DNA of 64,000 bases, from contig CM039211.1 in assembly GCA_008360975.2 (NCBI GenBank), positions 7,129,522 to 7,193,521 of the forward strand. Direction: 5' to 3'. A program made the translations under genes and the position numbers. Each line of letters opens with the position of its first letter. Within the stretch, counting starts at the first letter, position 1. Positions 53,001 through 64,000 of this stretch are shown here, piece by piece. The notes under the pieces are model-generated. The model was not told where the DNA came from. It saw only the letters and a program-made list of their open reading frames with translations, and did no database searches. The stretch comes from Lichenostomus cassidix (taxonomy: Eukaryota > Chordata > Aves > Passeriformes > Meliphagidae).

Positions 53001-54540
53001 ATGTATGCCCACAGAGCAGCTTAAACTTTCTGATGCTGAACACTGTGTCACCTCTCAGGCACTTGATTTGTAGAGTGAAATCCATTACACATAAACTGTT
53101 CCATGTATGAGATAAACCCCTCAAAATTAAAATCTCCCTCTTTTCTGAAAATATATTTTTACCAACTGCCTCAAACTAGACACATCAGATCAGAGTTCAG
53201 GTCCCAAAACAACCCTTGGATTTATGCTCAAATTAAAAAAAAACCAAAAAACTTACAAATTATAAATGATTTATAAATTATGTATTATAGGTTTTTTAAA
53301 CACAAAACTGTCAGAATCAACAGAAATTGACTGCACCACTGAAGCCCTTTCTTGCAGTTTCTCAGAGGTTCAATTACTTGCCTTGAGGAGAGTTAAACTC
53401 TGGACCCTCTTGGCTGGACAGGTTTCTCAGGCCACATTCAGAGCAGAATTAACAAGCCCAAGGGAAAGGAAGGAATAGCTCAGCCGTGGCTCACTAGTCT
53501 GGAGTTGTACCATTGCACATGCAAACATATTCAACGCCACTGGGGTCAGAATCAGCTGGATCAAGAATAAACAACTCTTCTTTCCCCCTGTAGGAAACCA
53601 CGACAATGGGAGAGAATGGAGGAGAAGGGCAGAACTCTGACCTCCAGAATCCATTTCACGTTTTACCCAGCCCAAGGGAAAATGAATCACAAATGCAGAA
53701 TAACCCACCTTTGTGAAATTCACTATTAAGCTTCAAGTCAAGCTCCGTTTTACACTCTAACTGCATTGTTTCTTCACAAAGTGGTCATCAAAGGCAATAA
53801 TAGATACCGATTTCTCTAGATTTTACTACAAAAACTAAGCCTCTTGGAATACAGAAACTTTGAAATTCAATACCCTCATGTAAGAGACACCCAAAATCTA
53901 GCTGTCCTACTTCCCTGACCCATATTTCTCACCATTAAGAAGCTTCTTCTCCATCTCCTATCAAAGTAAGGTGAAATTATGACAAGAAATTTCACGCTTT
54001 ACTGAATCAGCACTTTGCATGAATATACATATCAAAGAGGAATTTCAAGCTGGATATAACTCCTTTATAACTCTTTTATGCACTAAAATCAAAATTAATG
54101 AGAAGCCTAAATTTACGCAAACATATTTTTAAGATTTAGATGTGCATTTTCCTATATTAAGAAAGCTGTACAAGTAGCCACTGCCCAGACAGAAATTTAC
54201 ACGCACCCATTTTAGTCTCAAATCCCAAGTGATTCCAAGGAAAAAATGCAATGTTGCCTGAAAACTTAGAATATTTTAATTGATCAGAGCCTTTTTCTTT
54301 GAAATCAGTAAGCATATATACTCAATGTGCCCTGAAGAGGTTCTACTTAAGAACTCCAACAATTTGTCATATATCAAATCTCCTTATGAAAATATTTCAG
54401 ACTCCCATTATTGCTTTTATCCATAAAATCCATCACTACCATTGCATTCTACTACCACCAGTAAGCAGATTTACTCCTGAGCTCTGTAACTCAGATTTTT
54501 CACAATGTTTATATTCCTAATGTTACAAAATGAATTCTAC

Positions 54541-54660
54541 ATGTAGATACAATTATCTAAATTTTATTTTTTTAAAATTATCTTTGTATCTAAATTTTGT
54601 AATCTTATCTAAACCTAAATATTGATTCTATCTAAAGTTTATGAATATCTAAAATAGAAT
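54541..54660 (+). repeat. Degenerate TATCTAAA tandem array
   Basis: About 120 bp in intron 1 with repeated TATCTAAA-like units (ATTATCTAAATTTT, GTATCTAAATTTTG, CTTATCTAAACC, CTATCTAAAG, ATATCTAAAA) spaced irregularly. An old, decayed minisatellite or simple repeat. Confidence 0.7.
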
Positions 54661-57600
54661 TTAGCAAGGCTGGGAAGGACCATCAACTCTGATTTCTTTC
54701 TACATCCACAAATTCAATGCAACTCTTCAGTGCTGAGTCCAGGATCTCATCCTTGTTATTACTACTCTGTCAATTTTTGCCACTCATTCGTAGAAATGTG
54801 TCTAATGGGGAATTGTTTCTTCAAGGGCACACCACACTCAATTCAGGGAGGAAATGCTGACACTGTCACATTTTTTAAAATAGTTTATCTTAACTACCTT
54901 TAAAATCAGATTACTCTTAAGCACTAGGTCTAGGAGTTCTGGCAGTGGCTATGGCTAGCGGTGGGGTGGCCAGGAGGGCTGTGCTGTTGCCTGCCCCAGC
55001 TGTCTGCCCCACCCATCTTCGAAAGGCTCCCACCTAGGGAAGAGGGAAAGGGCTCAGCTGCTCAAGTGGCAGCTGCTAAACCACTGCAGATTACTGTCCG
55101 ACTGCCAAGGTAATCTGAAATAGGTGCCAGTTTAAGCTTACTGTTCTGGGTCATTAACCACGATGCTTCAGCAGCTGCTGCACAGCTATTTCCAAAAGGG
55201 GGGCAAGGCTGACAGGAAGGGGCAAAAAATCCAGCAGAGCTGTTCCAAGGTGAGTGAGCTCCACTTTAGTAACTTCAGCCTCAAGTGCACCATTTTCACA
55301 CAACTTCCTCACAAGAAAGAAGTGTGGGGGGTTCTTATTTTGAACACATCAAACCACCCCAGTTTGCATGAGTTCAGTTTCTCTGTTGACTGAATCCTGT
55401 ACCGAATTTTCCATTACTTTGTTTGAAGCTAGCCTTCAGGTTTTCAACTCTAGCAAAACACCAGCACTCCAAGTGCTGTTCAAGAATTTATCAAAAATGA
55501 GTATCACTGTGTCAAGGATTGTCTTATCCATTTCAGTTTGGGCAAGCTTTCAAGATTTGCCAATCTAAAAATGTTTATCCTTCGCTGGCACTGTCTAATT
55601 CTCTCCTTCCCTACTCACTGAAAAATACTACACTGGACTCAAATCCTAAAATCCCATTATCCTGATTCTCTCCAAACAGCAAAAAAAAAGTTTCTGCCTT
55701 CACAAGCATCACACTGCACAACCATGTTATTTCCAGCCAGTGATAAGTAAGTCTGTACATTACTAAAATGGCTTTTGTTGCCAGTGTATTTGATCTTCCA
55801 ATCCCCACCCAAATTTCAGAACAATCCCCAAAATGTCTAGCCAGGAGCAGCTGAAAGGGAAGCCATTTTGTTGGTTTTTCTTTGCCTGGGCTATATGGGC
55901 ACACAAATATAATGAGCTGACTGGAAATGCTGTGGCTTTGAGTGTGGTTAGAGACAACCAAGAAACTACTCAGCCCAGAATAAAAATTGCCTGGGAGTGG
56001 AACAGTAGATCTGTTCATGTTCTCATTCTTTCTGCTTTAGCACACTTAGGTCATCAGAGATGGAGGAAGGAGTATGAAAAACAAACACCATGGAAAACTG
56101 CCCTTAATTAATTTTCTTTTAGCAATAAGCGCTTTGATACTAGAAAATTAACTGCAAGTTATATAACACTACTCCTTTTAATAAACTTGAAAAGGATGAC
56201 GTTGAAAAAAATTGATAACAAATCACACCAAATTGTAATCTCTAGATTACATGTACTGTGAATTCCTAGGGTTTTCAACCATGTAAACAAAAAAGGCAAA
56301 GGCCACATGAAGAGCCATTATTGCTATCGGCGGTCCTAATAAAATTTGTGAAAGTGTTACTCCCTTTAAAAAAAGGCCACACAATTTCCCCTAAACCTCA
56401 GTCACAGATTTTCTTCTTAGTTTTTCTATCCACTCCTGCATAAAGGCTATCTTTGTGGACAGCAGACTAAAACACTCAAATGTTTCCATACCTGACCTTT
56501 CTAAATCCTTTTGAGTGGGGATTGGGTAAAGATGTGTTTTGTTCTTTCAGAAATTAATTAATAACTTGGCGAGAGGTTTCAGTCCATAATTATATTTTGG
56601 GATACTTCTTTAAATTCAATACTTGGCCTGTACTCACCAACCATGAACAGAAGCACCATCTGTTCGTCTTAACCAAAAGTGATAAGTGATCCATGTTCTC
56701 AGCATTCCTTAGAAGACCGTGAGGAGAAGGCATGAGAACATCATGGTCTGAACTCTTGTGTGCCTCATTACATGTCAAATATGATAAAGGTCAAGCGTGT
56801 GTTTGTGTGAGAAACAGCAATAATTTAATGTTTGGAATTTTACTAAGGAATGCTAACAATCAAAAAACCATTCTTATGAATACAAAAAGAGTAAAATCAA
56901 GAAGTCATACATTTCAGGCTATGAACTGTCAAGTTCAGCTTTTATTACACTATCAAGAAAATTCCCACTTCTTCCTTTAATTCTGGGTTGGGAAGTTCCT
57001 TAGCTGGTTAGTCATGCTGTATTCAGAATATGGCCGCGAAAATTCGAAACACGATTTGCATTTAAATACTATATTGAACACAAACCACTCCAGACATCAT
57101 TTGAATCATAACTTATATTGGATCAGGAATGATTCACAAGCCTGAACACTCATCCTGCAAGATGATCATCTTTGTTATTCATGACTAATTGTGTATGCCC
57201 TCACTGCACATGACATGCTCCTGTTTACTCTCATATTTGTCGTAATCTTTTAAGGATTCAATTCTAGAAAATTTAAACTATTAAAAAGTCCAAGGCAGGT
57301 ATTTCTTTTCTCAATTTACCTGAAAAAACCAAACTAAAAAAAAAAATCAACATGAAATAAATATACATAGTATAAAAATTCTATTATATATTATAAAAAT
57401 AATTTATAATAATTATTTCTCTATCTTGGATGACCTATCAGGGCCTTTAGGACTCCCTTTAGCACTTCTAGGGATCAGAAAACCATTTGTCTTACAAGAA
57501 ATGTAGCAGCATTTGATCACACTAATGCTGCATGAATTTTGGAAAACCATTAGTGGAAACTAGGTCTTTGCTGACAACAACTTACCGTCACAGCACGTCA

Positions 57601-58308
57601 TTGGTAGTATAGCCTATTTTACATAGAATTTCACTACAGTGATGATAACAGAATTTGCCATATATCATCAACATAAATATTTTACCAACTAAATTAAGAT
57701 GCATATTTAAATCCAACATAAGAATTTAGAGATCAAGGGAACCAATTTTAGCCGCATGCACTTCCAACTTGTGCTGTTCATCTGTTATTCATCTGATATA
57801 ACAACGGCAAGATGTATGAGAACATTTATCATAATCCACCATTTATCATAACCATTTTGTATTTGAGGGATGATGTTTAGGAAAGTTTGTACTCATAAGT
57901 AATTTAAAGTATTATATTTAAAGGTGATCTTTTATTCAAGTTACCATTTTAAGAATGTGACTTGCAGAACTACTACACTTGTTCCACACAATGATACTAA
58001 GACTTTCTTTTTAAGAGTTAAAAAGATGTAAGAAGCATCACCATAATAATAATCACAATCACTACTGTCCTTTTGTCACCCTCTTTCCTTTTAGAAAAAT
58101 AGGGGTCAAAACACCTCTGCAACTTCTGTTTCTTTTACCATTCAAGCAACTGTAAGGCAGACTCAAAATGCCAAAGCAGACATATCTAGGATCACATTTT
58201 GAATCCTGTTATTCCAAATGTTAAGCTCTCAAATGATGTTTCGAAATTTAGTATTATCCAACGCCTCTCTTACTGATAAGACAGGAGAAATATGATTCTA
58301 AAAATAAT

Positions 58309-58325
58309 GATATATATATATATAT
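58309..58325. repeat. (TA)n microsatellite
   Basis: A short uninterrupted TA run in intron 1 (about eight units). Confidence 0.8.
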
Positions 58326-59602
58326 AAAATGTTTTGAGGGGATGTATAAAGCAGGCATTTAAACTGAGACTTTTCTTCACCCAACCTTTTTTTGACATCA
58401 CTGTATTTAACAGAACTGAGAAAGAGAAGAACATTTTACCAGTTATTTCAAGTCTCCTTAAAAATACAGAAGAGTCTGGTTCCAGGAAATGGCTTTCAGT
58501 GTATACGCTTATGTCTATTTTCAAAGAACTGTAACCTTGACAAAATACTCATAAATCTATAACCTGCATTAGATAACAGAAAAGAATTAACCGAACAGTA
58601 AAAAGACAGTGGAAAAAACACAAGAAGCATTTTCAACAGAACAAACAGCAAAGGGTGGAAGAAGTACTTAAGAGCGGAAACAGAGCTATATTGTGCTATT
58701 CACTTATGCACTGAAATTTACTGAAAATACTCCTATGCAAACTAAGAAGCTGAGTGTTTCTTGCTACGCCTTCAAAAGGCATTTTTCAGGGTATGACTCT
58801 CCAAATCAAGTCAAAACCGGGCCCTACTGGTCCTCTGAAGGAAATCCTATCAAACGAAAAATACCCCTTACAGCCCACAGACAAGGCTGACTCCCCCACG
58901 TGAGTCAACAGTAAGAATTTTGTACTTCGACACAAAACCCGAATAGGATGAAATAATGTGGCAGCATATGTGTCCTCCAAAAATCGCCACACATTTTTGC
59001 AAAAGCAAGGAGCGCTCTGCTAGCAATGACCTAATTACTAGCATAAAAGCTGTGTATCTGACAAAGGGGAAGAAAAGACCCACTGCTTCATACATAATTT
59101 ATTAAGATTTCCCACAGCATTCAGGTTAAGTCGCGGACCCAAGCACTTCTTTGTGATGTTAAATAAATCCGTGAGAAGTCAGCGGATCCCAGGGCGCGCC
59201 GAGGACGCAGAGCTGCCCCCCGAGCGGTCCCGCCGGCCGCCCACCCGCGCGTCCCCCGCGCTGCGGCAGCCGAGGCGCCGCCGCCGCCGCCCGTCCCTAA
59301 CAAAGCCGGGCCGGTGCCACCCGCGGGCGGCGCCTCGCCGCCCGGCCAGGGGCACCTCGACGGCTCTGCCCGCACCGAGACCCCTGCTCGCCACCGTTCC
59401 CCCTCCTCCTGCCGCTCCTCCCGGCCCCGGAGCCCGCGCAGGAGCTCCGCAGGGCTTTGTGCCTCCGGCCGGCGCGGCGGGCTGCGCACGGTCCCGCCCG
59501 TGGCGGCTCCCCGTCGTGCCCGCCCGCCCGTCCCCGCGGCTGCGGGGCTCCCCTCCCCGCCGTGCGACAGCCCTTTCTCGCACCCCAGGTTTTGGTTTTT
59601 GC

Positions 59603-59634
59603 CTTTTTTTTTTTTTTTGCCTTTTTTTTTTTTT
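59603..59634 (+). repeat. Twin T-tracts separated by GCC, inside the CpG island
   Basis: Two T runs of 13 to 15 bases, each preceded by GCC, lie in the first 130 bp of intron 1, surrounded by very GC-rich DNA. In the transcript they read as A-tracts. See findings. Confidence 0.9.
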
Positions 59635-59733
59635 AAGCCGCGACGCAGCCTCCTCCCCCCTGCCCCTGCCCGTCCCAGGCACGGGGAGCCTCGGCCGCCG
59701 CGCCTCGCCCGTGCGGAGAGCCGCCGCACTCAC

Positions 59734-59761
59734 CCCATGGCCGCGGCCGCCGCGCCTCCAT
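59734..59761 (-). promoter_or_regulatory. Exon 1 part of two upstream ORFs overlapping the APC start codon
   Basis: uORF A starts at the ATG at 59761 (G at -3, G at +4). After splicing it runs 21 codons to a TGA at 49979-49981. uORF B starts at the ATG at 59738 (GCGGCCATGGG, a strong context). After splicing it encodes [17 protein letters not shown] and stops at the TAA at 49968-49970. They use the two frames that are not the APC frame, and both end inside the APC coding sequence. A ribosome that initiates on either cannot simply reinitiate at the APC start, so they are expected to lower APC translation. This assumes transcription starts upstream of 59761 and that the predicted donor is used. 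Confidence 0.7.
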
Positions 59762-59820
59762 CCCCGCGCCAGCGCCCGGCCCGGCCCCGCCCGCGCCACC
59801 GGCTGCGCCAGCGCCGCGCG
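59734..59820 (-). other. APC: APC exon 1, non-coding (5' UTR; 5' end approximate)
   Basis: The 3' end is set by a consensus donor: exon ATGGG followed by GTGAGTGC at 59733. Human exon 1A, as I recall it, also ends in ATGGG, and it also carries an ATGGAGG about 25 bases earlier, as here at 59761. The 5' end is a guess based on the usual short distance from the E-box. The exon joins exon 2 at 50016, where exactly 18 nt of 5' UTR precede the start codon, the same as in human (c.-18). Two upstream start codons lie in this exon. Confidence 0.8.
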
Positions 59821-59840
59821 CACGGCGCGGCCCCGCGGGT

Positions 59841-59846
59841 CACGTG
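59841..59846. promoter_or_regulatory. CACGTG E-box of the APC promoter
   Basis: A palindromic E-box in the context GGTCACGTGCGCC. The surrounding bases match the E-box of human APC promoter 1A as I recall it (GCGCACGTGACC in the APC direction). It is a candidate site for USF or other bHLH-ZIP factors. Confidence 0.75.
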
Positions 59847-59854
59847 CGCCTCAG

Positions 59855-59859
59855 CCAAT
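59855..59859 (+). promoter_or_regulatory. CCAAT box of the APC promoter (inverted relative to APC)
   Basis: CCAAT on the plus strand reads ATTGG in the APC direction, a standard NF-Y site. It sits 9 bp upstream (in APC direction) of the CACGTG E-box and about 120 bp before the exon 1 donor. It occupies the loop of a 13-bp inverted repeat (see findings). Confidence 0.75.
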
Positions 59860-60040
59860 GGCGCGCGTGACCGCCCCTGCCCCGCCCCGGGCGGAGCTCC
59901 GCGCGCGACCCCGGGCGCGTTCCCGGCGCTGTCCGAGCGCACGGACACCGAGCCCGCGCTGCGCGAACCCGCGCCGCTGCCGCGCCGCTGCCGCTCCGCG
60001 CCCGCCCGCCGCTCACTCGCCTGCGCACCGCAGAACGTTT

Positions 60041-63000
60041 TACACCTTTAACGTGAAAATGAAACGAGGTTCTGCGAGTGCTGTAATAAAAACTGCAACA
60101 ATTCACCTACTATCTCAAGAAATACACTGAGACATTGTCTCAAAAAAAGGCAGCAGGATGGGTGTCCTTTAAGGGCATGTCAGATTTCTCTGCGATGCAG
60201 TAAAACATTGGTTTCATGCATTTTTCAGATATGAAGTTGTTATTGCTACTTGATAGCTTAATAACAGATCGAATACGTGTACATTTAAGCTATATCAAAT
60301 CAGAGCAATAAGCACCAGTTGGAAGAAATCTAAAAGAGAAATTTATGAAATAAATCAATTGATGAAATTATCTTCAAATCCCCTTTCAAAAATGATCTCT
60401 ATACAAGGGTAAGGATGTAACAACGTATTCATGAGGACGACTTAAAACCTCACAGAAGCACACTACTGAAATCCAAGAGACAGCAGAAATTAAGCCATTT
60501 TCCAGCTGTTTGAGCTTGCAGTCCATATTTTCACATTAAAAACAAGTTCTCTATAACTATAGATAATATAGACATATTATAGATAATAGTTATAGATAAT
60601 AGTTATTTATAACGAGTACTTTAGGGATGTTTCACAGAAACAGCACAATAGTGTTATCTTTTTAATCCCCTAGAATGATTCAAGAATAAATTTATGGGCA
60701 GCACAACCCAACTCAATAAAATAGGGCATGATAGAAGACATCTGAAAAGGTGCAATGGTTCCTCACCTAGAGCAAAAGAATGCCCTTCGCTGTGGTATGT
60801 TACATAAATTATGGAGTTCCATGCTTATACATATGGACACAAGGACAGATAACTCATTGAAAACATATATCCTGATATGCCTTCTTATAATTCTTCATTC
60901 TGCCTATAATAATTCTTTTGATTTGCATGAAATAAGCAGACATGTGGTCTCAACCTCGTGGTTGGGATGAGATGAAATTAAATGCACTGCAGGCCTGTGC
61001 ATGCAGGTAAGTAATGTGTGGTGCAATTGCTCAAATGCTATTAATTTAATTTCAGCTGTTTCCTCATACCTCCTTTTTCCAGTCATAGAAGGAAACAATC
61101 CAGACTCGGAGATGCTCTTTACCAGATAACCTTCTATCAAACATCTTCACAATTAAGGGGATATGTGACATATGATCTGCTACCTTCAGGATAGGTTTGC
61201 ACAAGCTCCTCTCTGACTTCACCAGTATGGCACACTGCAGAGATACTGTCACTTCAGCTGTGATGGTAAAACATTTTAAACCAAAGTTAAGTGGGCCACC
61301 TAGTCAAGGGTGTTCCAGGCTATATGATTTTTTGCTATAGAACTTCTGTTAATTACAGTAGTCATTGACATACTATGATTTATGGTGGTTTATGATCCAC
61401 TCGATTCCATTTCAGAGCAACCAAGTTCATCCTCCCTCAGCCGCAACAAATTATCACAGCACTCTTAACAGGTGCAAAGTTTAGAACCTGGCTAGGCATT
61501 AGACCTAAAGCCATCATACTTGGTAACTTTAGTGATATACACCACTGCTCCACCCCTCAGAAAAGCAAAGCAAAATGCTCCCAGTTGATATTCTGAAGCT
61601 CTCTCCATCCTAAAATTATTTACATTAGCATAAGTGTATATTCAAATAAACAGAGACACAACTCAACACCTGTGTTACCAGTTGGCAAGTTGTTGCAATA
61701 GGAGTTGTAGCTTGATACCAGTCAGGTTACTCCAGTAATAGTTTTAAATCATGTTCAGAAGTGGCAAGTGCAAGGTAGCCTGGAATGACTACTTTAAGTG
61801 TGCAAAGACAACACCAGAGAACCAAAGAAACTGAAATCCTATGTACTTTAAAGCTAAATTCCATACTTAAAAGTGAAAAACTAAGCTATGAGAAGTAGTT
61901 AATTTTCTAGAACTCAAACCAAGTGTATTAAAGATGGAAGGCTACATAATGTATTAATTTACACACATTATACTGAATTTTGTGCAACTCTGAAAAACTA
62001 ACTGTAGTTCTCACTATGTGAAAAGATTTTTGCTAGTCCTGGTTAATCCTTTCTGAGTCTGGGAGTTACAACTTGAGCAAATTCACTGCTCTGTAGCCTG
62101 AAGTCCCACATTTATTTGCAGAACAAGCAGAACCACAAATTCTTTAATGCTTTCTGCCAAGATGACAGCTGAGTGGGAGGGAAAGAGCTTTCCCGTCCTC
62201 ACCCATAGTCATGCTCATTCTGTTATTACTTGATACACATGGTAGTTTATGGTCTGTGTCTGTGTCACATGCACTTGTCTCTGCAGCAAAATCCAGTATT
62301 AAGTGAAATGCAATTTAATAAACAGCATGCTTTGACCCTTCCCATATTGCCTCTTCCAGTGATGTTAAACCATTGCTATACAGGCAAACAGGTGAATATC
62401 TTCCCTCAAAACTGCCTTCTATGTGCAGTACTGGATTTTCATAATAAAACTGATACCAACAAAACACTGTTTGAGGGAAAAAAAAAAAAAAGGTCAGGCT
62501 CCCAGGAAAAAAAGAAAGGAAATGTACAGAAAAAAGTCTTCTTTAGACTGAGTTTATTTTTGGCTAGTTATTTTCTATGTGGCAGATGGAACAAGATGGC
62601 TTTTTCATTCTTTGGAAGAAACCATTACCAAGATAGGCTTAGAAATACTTGCAAGACATTACATAAAATCACCTTCAAAATCTATTAGAAGACACAAATC
62701 TCTGCTTGAATCCATGTAAGCTCTAAAATCCAAAGGACAGAAAATTTTAATATCGAAAAATACTTGTTCAGTTTCAAAATACTTCTATTATTTTTGACAA
62801 GATCCCTGAAGTCTACTCAGCACAGCACAGCATTCTCAAATAGACAGATGGGAATTTGGGGCCAGAAATGGAAATGGCAATATTTGCAACAAAAATTGCA
62901 TTAAAATCTATGCACTAAATATTTCTCATTGCACTTATAAAAATCCATTTTGAGACCAAATAAACTAGTAATTAACTGTTACACCCCACTACTAGGTAGT

Positions 63001-64000
63001 CCTAATTAGGATCTCTGAATAAGTTAAGATCTAAATTTTTTAAAACATAAGGTATATTTCCCAAAATATCTATTTGTTTCATAAAATCACAACTATTACA
63101 ACAAAAGACGCAAGAGGTTTTCTGGTTTTAGATAGGTGGCTCATAAAAGGGACAGTTCTCTCAACCTTTGCAACCTCATCCTCTGCAGCAATACTCTTCT
63201 CCCTAAAGGCTTTTCACTATTTAATATATTTAAAGTGATTGATTTTTCATTATACATCATTGAATATGCACAGAACTACCTCGCTCAGAGACCCTGGGCA
63301 GGGAGTGGCTGCATAATGAGCTAAATTCCCTCTCTGGTGCCAGGCACTATGGCTGGCATTACCTGTAAATGTGAAACAATAGTGCTGCTGAGATCTTGCC
63401 TTCAGAACTTTCTAATGCAAACTCTGGCATTGACCTGCATCAGACTGCACTTTTTAGAAAGGTGGTACAGATTTCATTAACAAAATAAACTGAGGACATT
63501 TCACATCTGTTTTACATAGACAAAAGTTTAATCTCAACATTGGACTCAATGACATATTTCAACAGCTGCTGTAACCAAAGATTGTCTTGTGCCTTTCAAC
63601 TTTACATGGGAAAAAAATCAATGAAGTTGAACATGCTCTTTGTTTCTTATTTTCTTTAGTACTGGGAAGGTACTTCATGTCTCTCACTATCATACAAAGA
63701 CCATGTTTTCTCTGAGGCCTGTCCTTACCATGTGTGACGAGGACCAGTGAAAGTTTGTATATACACACTTAAGAATACTCACAACTTGCTCCCATAACTG
63801 GCATTAGTATAACTGTTTTGGCCATTAAGAGCTGCAGCCCTAGTTTCTCCATCAAAATTCTCCCAGAAATATTGCATATAATTTCCCCAACCATGGGAAC
63901 TTCCAACTATGAGCACTAGAACAGTCATCAGAAAAAGGTCTCCTGAGAATTAAGAACCTAAAGGGCTGCTTTTCTCACACAGATGAAGAAAGAATGAAGA
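60041..64000. other. Region upstream of the APC promoter, no gene recognised
   Basis: AT-rich sequence with a short AT repeat at 60551-60612 and an A-run near 62478. The open frames (for example 62230-62688) are low-complexity and unlike any protein I know. No splice-linked exons, tRNA or other RNA gene could be supported. A non-coding transcript leaving the CpG island in the plus direction is possible but unproven. Confidence 0.65.
60551..60612 (+). repeat. ATAGATAATAGTT tandem-like AT repeat
   Basis: Repeats of TATAGATAATAGT-like units upstream of the promoter; simple, decayed repeat. Confidence 0.7.

Larger units (their letters stand above)
50017..59733 (-). other. APC: APC intron 1 (9.7 kb)
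   Basis: Donor GTGAGT at 59733, acceptor TTTTTAAG before 50016. The first 570 bp are CpG island and include two A-tracts (T-tracts on the plus strand) at 59603-59634. A (TA)n run lies near 58309-58325, a degenerate TATCTAAA array at 54541-54660, an AC-rich run near 51670-51710 and AT-rich sequence at 57360-57415. A short GC-rich patch at 54940-55080 and a faint CR1-like stretch near 54665-54700 are unassigned. No exon of an alternative APC first-exon isoform could be identified. Confidence 0.75.
59160..60040 (-). promoter_or_regulatory. APC: CpG island and APC promoter (equivalent of human promoter 1A)
   Basis: This is a dense GC/CpG block in an otherwise AT-rich window. It covers the first exon, about 570 bp of intron 1 and about 220 bp upstream. 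On the minus strand an ATTGG (inverted CCAAT) element is followed about ten bases on by GCGCACGTGACC and then by exon 1. Human promoter 1A, as I remember it, has the same order and nearly the same bases. There, USF factors have been reported to act through the E-box. GC boxes (CCGCCCC type) lie at 59785-59792, 59871-59877 and 59881-59888. No TATA box is visible at a useful distance, as expected for a CpG-island promoter. The exact start sites cannot be read from sequence. Confidence 0.9.

Noticed and set aside
54665..54700. Faint CR1-like phrase (GCAAGGCTGGGAAGGACCATC)
   Set aside because: Too short and diverged to call without a repeat search.
55611..56018. 135-codon minus-strand frame in intron 1 as a possible alternative first exon
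   Set aside because: Does not resemble any APC N-terminus I know and has no splice donor in a suitable frame that I could support.
59153..60130. 325-codon plus-strand open frame, and several long minus-strand frames, over the CpG island
   Set aside because: High GC removes stop codons; the peptides are Arg/Pro/Ala-rich with no domain, interrupted by the T-tracts, and overlap the APC promoter and exon 1 on the opposite strand.
62230..62688. 152-codon plus-strand frame upstream of the promoter
   Set aside because: Crosses an A-run and is Lys-rich low complexity; no family, splice partners or promoter features.
60041..64000. A neighbouring gene upstream of APC
   Set aside because: No exon with recognisable protein similarity; short frames only.

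Overview
This is a vertebrate nuclear genomic window, almost certainly from a bird. It has one recognisable gene, long AT-rich introns, and avian-type CR1 LINE fragments. It carries the 5' part of APC (adenomatous polyposis coli, a Wnt-pathway tumour suppressor) on the minus strand, so transcription runs from about 59.8 kb down to position 1. I recognised the gene from its protein sequence, which is close to human APC as I remember it. I cannot name the species.

Layout, in transcription order. A CpG island (about 59.16-60.04 kb) holds the promoter, with an inverted CCAAT box and a CACGTG E-box, and a short non-coding exon 1 ending at 59734. Exon 2 (49864-50016) carries 18 nt of 5' UTR and the start codon at 49998. 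Exons 3 to 15 follow down to 1066. The large last exon, exon 16, starts at 667 and runs off the window at position 1. The coding parts of exons 2-15 measure 135, 85, 202, 109, 114, 84, 105, 99, 379, 96, 140, 78, 117 and 215 nt, the lengths I remember for human APC. All junctions are GT-AG and the frame is open throughout. The window therefore encodes residues 1 to 875 of a protein of about 2840: the dimerisation coiled coil, both N-terminal nuclear export signals, the second coiled coil and the whole armadillo domain. The beta-catenin repeats, axin-binding SAMP motifs, basic region and EB1 site lie beyond position 1.

The introns (0.4 to 16.5 kb) hold no other gene I recognise. They contain CR1 LINE fragments near 18.2, 21.1 and 41.6 kb, a GC-rich repeat-like block at 17.7-18.2 kb, a retroviral-type LTR near 34.05-34.40 kb inserted antisense to APC, homopolymer and AT-rich tracts, and two clean hairpins. 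The 60.05-64.0 kb segment upstream of the promoter looks intergenic.

The points most worth a second look are regulatory. Two overlapping upstream reading frames start in exon 1, cross the exon 1/2 junction and end inside the APC coding sequence; the same arrangement appears in human APC as I recall it. A 13-bp inverted repeat brackets the CCAAT box of the promoter. I see no sign of a wholly new system.
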